Part shown: positions 8,302 to 10,277 of the stretch, piece after piece
Position numbering within the stretch: position 1 is the first letter of the stretch
Layout: every line of letters starts with the position of its first letter
Source of the DNA: Dimargaris cristalligena
Lineage: Eukaryota; Kickxellomycota; Dimargaritomycetes; Dimargaritales; Dimargaritaceae
Length of the DNA stretch: 10,277 nt
Direction of reading: 5' to 3'
NCBI GenBank assembly: GCA_027576995.1
Contig: JANBQC010000806.1
Location: forward strand, 1 to 10,277
The notes under the pieces: model-generated
Seen by the model: the letters and a program-made list of their open reading frames with translations, nothing else
The model's database searches: none
Told to the model about the DNA's origin: nothing
Position numbers and translations under genes: made by a program

Positions 8302-9604
8302 CTAATCATCCACATGGAGCCCGAATTTCTTGTAGGTTTCTCGGGTGGTTGTACCATCGACCACGGCCACCTGGTAATGGAATTAGTTGAGGTTGCATGG
8401 TTAGATATATATGTGTATAATCACTAAAGATCTGTCCTGGGATCTGAATGGTGATATACTCGATGTTGTCCCACGTCTTCGCCAATAGTAGCCAGTCGAA
8501 TAAATGGGACAGTTCATATTAAATAATGGATCAATTACCTTGCCAATTACTATTTGACCAATATCCTTGATCTCATTATAATCATGAAGTTGTTGGATGT
8601 ATTCATTGGCGTCAAGATTACCGACACCCCTGTTATTTGGTGACCAAAAAGAAGAAAATGCACAAGTTAGTCGGCCAAATCATTTCCAAATGGCGCCTTT
8701 GTGTGAAGTCTTGCGGATAGTATCCTTGGCACCACCCGAGTATGTGATATAAGGTAGTACTTTATCTATCCATCTATAAATATTTACATAGGGTTTGCCA
8801 AAAGAAATACTTACCCCGTTGTTTGTTCACCATCAAGACGCCTTTGAGCGGCCTGGACCTGGTTTTCAATAACAGTGATTTCTTTCTGCGTCTTCACCTA
8901 GATAGGGGTTGTAATGGTGTATAAATCCGAATAATCTCTATTAGCTACTTAGCGCTAGCTCTCGTGGGATGGTCTTGACTCTGCGGGAATACCCGACTGG
9001 AAAAAGTTAGTCGTCGAATTATATAGGAATTGCTGAAATAGAAGTGACTGCTTACCTCCATCGACTGAAGCTTAGAGATTTGTTCGCGGGCTGTAGCAAA
9101 AAGAGGGGTAGGGTGGGACTATACGTATGCGTGAATATATGAGGAAGGCCAGCATTAAGTAGGTCAGTAGATAGCCGGGACCTGTGCAGTATTAATGGTA
9201 GTGTAAAGTACATTACCTTTCTTAGTAGTCCAATATAGCTGAACTGTATGCTTGCCAACCGGAACTGCTTGGGTTTGTCTGTATGGCCATATTTTGGCAG
9301 ATTATATGTTTAAAGGTGAGGGGGCCGGTTAATAATAGGGGAATGCTTGACGACTCAATAGAGATATACGCCTAGGATAGGTAATATGGATGGCTGAACA
9401 AAGCGGTATAACTTACGCAAGTTCTTCCACTTCCAAATCGCTTATAACGGCAGGAAGAGAGGTTTCGTCGGGGAAAAGGGCCTGCAGATCGTATAGACTA
9501 AGCGGGAGGGTAGTTGCTGGCTCACCTTCGAGCCGACCAGTATTAATGGCCAGAAGAGTGCGCCATTTAATAGTCGAGGACGAAGACGGGCCGGAGTGGA
9601 TCAT
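8302..9604 (-). CDS. swi5: Swi5/Sae3-type recombination mediator, six exons
   Basis: Exons in transcript order are 9604-9417, 9278-9217, 9090-9056, 8897-8815, 8629-8539 and 8370-8302; introns are 138, 126, 158, 185 and 168 nt. All are GT...AG and every phase agrees, giving 175 residues. Swi5 with Sfr1 stabilises Rad51/Dmc1 filaments in the nucleus during homologous recombination. The C-terminal core is clear: LHDYNEIKDIGQIVIGKVA at 137-155, TTTRE near 161-165, and a FGLHVDD end, matching the fungal and animal Swi5 signature. Before it lies a charged coiled-coil segment (about 85-120, REQISKLQSME then KTQKEITVIENQVQAAQRR). Residues 1-84 form an N-terminal extension not present in the 85-residue fission-yeast protein; the phases agree, but a shorter form starting at Met94 is possible. 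The start at 9604 is the first clear ATG; the open frame also continues upstream (see 9857-9970). The stop codon is 23 bp from that of the TXNDC17-like gene. Confidence 0.85.
8499..8504 (+). terminator. Candidate polyadenylation signal of the TXNDC17-like gene
   Basis: This is the first plus-strand AATAAA after the stop at 8278, about 220 bp downstream and inside the last swi5 intron. If used, the 3' untranslated region would run antisense across the terminal swi5 exon. Fungal polyadenylation signals are loose, so an earlier site is possible. Confidence 0.3.
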
Positions 9605-9856
9605 GGAAAAGGGCTGTGTGAGGGGACGGGGAATGCGAAGGGAGGTGGGGGGTAGGGCCGGAAGGTCGCAATGAAGCGAGTAAGTAATGGTGGAGTTGGA
9701 GGCTTAGAGCAGACTAATACAATTACTATTGTTAGGGAAAGCAAGTTTCTTTGACAAAGAGGCAAAGTCACAGCTCTCCTCCCGTGCCTAGCTGCTGCGG
9801 CATACTATAATGCAGATGGCTCTTTAGGCCCTCAAAAATGGGTGGATGGCACTGAC
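9605..9856. other. Upstream region or possible 5' intron of swi5
   Basis: No independent gene is visible here. On the minus strand a CACACAG at about 9617-9623, just before the swi5 start, would be a good 3' splice site, and CAG followed by GTCAGT at 9851-9859 would be a good 5' site. Splicing them would join the coding-looking stretch at 9857-9970 to the swi5 frame in phase 0. Otherwise this is the swi5 promoter, with pyrimidine-rich sequence on the transcribed sense. Confidence 0.35.
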
Positions 9857-9970
9857 CTGGCGGTGGTGGTATGCGTATAGATGATCCATTATGATTCGAG
9901 GATGCTCCTTCCAACCCCGCTCAAAACTATATATGCGGTTGATGGGAATTATATTGTTCCACTTGGCGAA
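9857..9970 (-). CDS. Probable coding exon of unknown identity upstream of swi5
   Basis: The minus-strand frame from 9970 to 9857 gives 38 codons of protein-like composition, including NNIIPINRIYSFERGW and MDHLYAYHHRQ, and ends exactly at CAG followed by GTCAGT, a consensus 5' splice site. Further upstream the same frame reads PKPGWEFESIAVII but is broken by a TAA at 9971-9973. It could be an extra 5' exon of swi5 (phases fit), an exon of a separate small gene, or a decaying exon in which a CAA became TAA. I do not recognise the family. Confidence 0.35.
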
Positions 9971-10214
9971 TTAAATGATTACGGCGATGGACTCAAACTC
10001 CCATCCCGGCTTGGGCGGGACTGTTGGTGTCAGTTGGTTTCATCCAGCCAAGCAAAGGCCGAGAACCCTTCTGCTCGTGGTGGTGGGGGGGAGGACTACG
10101 TCAGTCAGCCAGAGTCAGTGCTCACCCTCCCCTATAGTAATGGGCGGGTGGGGGGAAGAGAGTCACGCCCCGGATACCCCCAAAATACCACCACTGCGCG
10201 ATTATCGTTAATAG

Positions 10215-10277
10215 ATGCCGTCGACGTTTGTTATTTTATTGGCGATTCTTATTTCGCTCAATGGACAAGTCCACGGT
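10215..10277 (+). CDS. Start of a secreted or membrane protein gene (cut by window end)
   Basis: An ATG at 10215 opens 21 codons up to the window edge. They read M-P-S-T, then a hydrophobic core FVILLAILISL, then NGQVHG, the shape of a cleavable signal peptide with a plausible cleavage site around the final VHG. This suggests entry into the secretory pathway. Nothing of the mature protein is visible, so the function is unknown and the call rests on this short N terminus. It would be divergent from swi5, sharing about 600 bp of upstream sequence. Confidence 0.45.
   Translation, partial: MPSTFVILLAILISLNGQVHG

Noticed and set aside
8371..8538. Open, protein-like minus-strand reading (FDWLLLAKTWDNIEYITIQ) between swi5 exons
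   Set aside because: Joining the flanking exons directly gives the exact Swi5 family sequence (IGK then VAV), so this is an intron.
9052..9258. Minus-strand open stretch of 68 codons across the swi5 exons
   Set aside because: It runs through two introns in a frame different from the swi5 exons, whose phases and family match explain the region better.
9390..9674. Plus-strand open stretch of 94 codons
   Set aside because: It is antisense to swi5 exon 1, with an Arg/Gly/Ser-rich translation and no family resemblance.
9975..10211. Plus-strand open stretch of 78 codons
   Set aside because: Low-complexity, G-rich translation; it overlaps the better minus-strand coding signal and ends just before the signal-peptide ATG.
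1..10277. CRISPR array, tRNA, rRNA, bacterial operon or phage system
   Set aside because: I see no spaced direct-repeat array, no tRNA-like fold or rRNA block, and the genes are spliced eukaryotic genes.

Overview
The window reads as nuclear DNA of a filamentous fungus. Spliced genes with GT...AG introns, two fungal-type genes (an APH-fold kinase and an NCQHWV-motif protein), LTR-retrotransposon debris and a heavily CpG-mutated repeat block all point that way. Ascomycota (Pezizomycotina) with a methylated, repeat-rich genome, such as a truffle-like Pezizomycete, would fit. That placement is inference; no species can be named. The introns in the two best gene models are 126-313 nt.

Left part (1-about 2410): transposon-derived, AT-rich DNA with almost no CpG; I find one (1883). 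It holds the decayed start of a duplicated APH-kinase gene (1-about 430, minus strand), an LTR (about 426-1095) with a smaller copia-like solo LTR nested inside it (501-704), a spacer without a recognisable gene, and a second LTR of the same family and orientation (about 1915-2395). CpG returns stepwise between 2411 and 2950.

Middle (2948-4850): two minus-strand genes with normal CpG. One is an intact 183-residue protein of an uncharacterised fungal family with an NCQHWV motif. The other is the better-preserved APH-kinase copy, which carries a TAG near its N terminus. Its first about 300 bp align without gaps to positions 1-301, and every CpG in it is TG, CA or TA in the left copy. From 4850 to 7199 there is about 2.3 kb without a gene I can support.

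Right part (7200-10277): conserved housekeeping genes. A four-exon TXNDC17/Clot-type thioredoxin-like gene (7200-8278, plus) and a six-exon Swi5/Sae3 recombination-mediator gene (8302-9604, minus) lie tail to tail with 23 bp between stop codons. Both models were built by hand; all splice sites are GT...AG, all phases agree, and the products match the expected family ends. Upstream of swi5 is a further coding-looking minus-strand stretch (9857-9970). The window ends in the first 21 codons of a plus-strand gene that begins with a signal peptide. The genes show no shared pathway. The main feature is the contrast between a mutated, probably methylated repeat compartment and an intact gene compartment, recorded in two copies of one gene.
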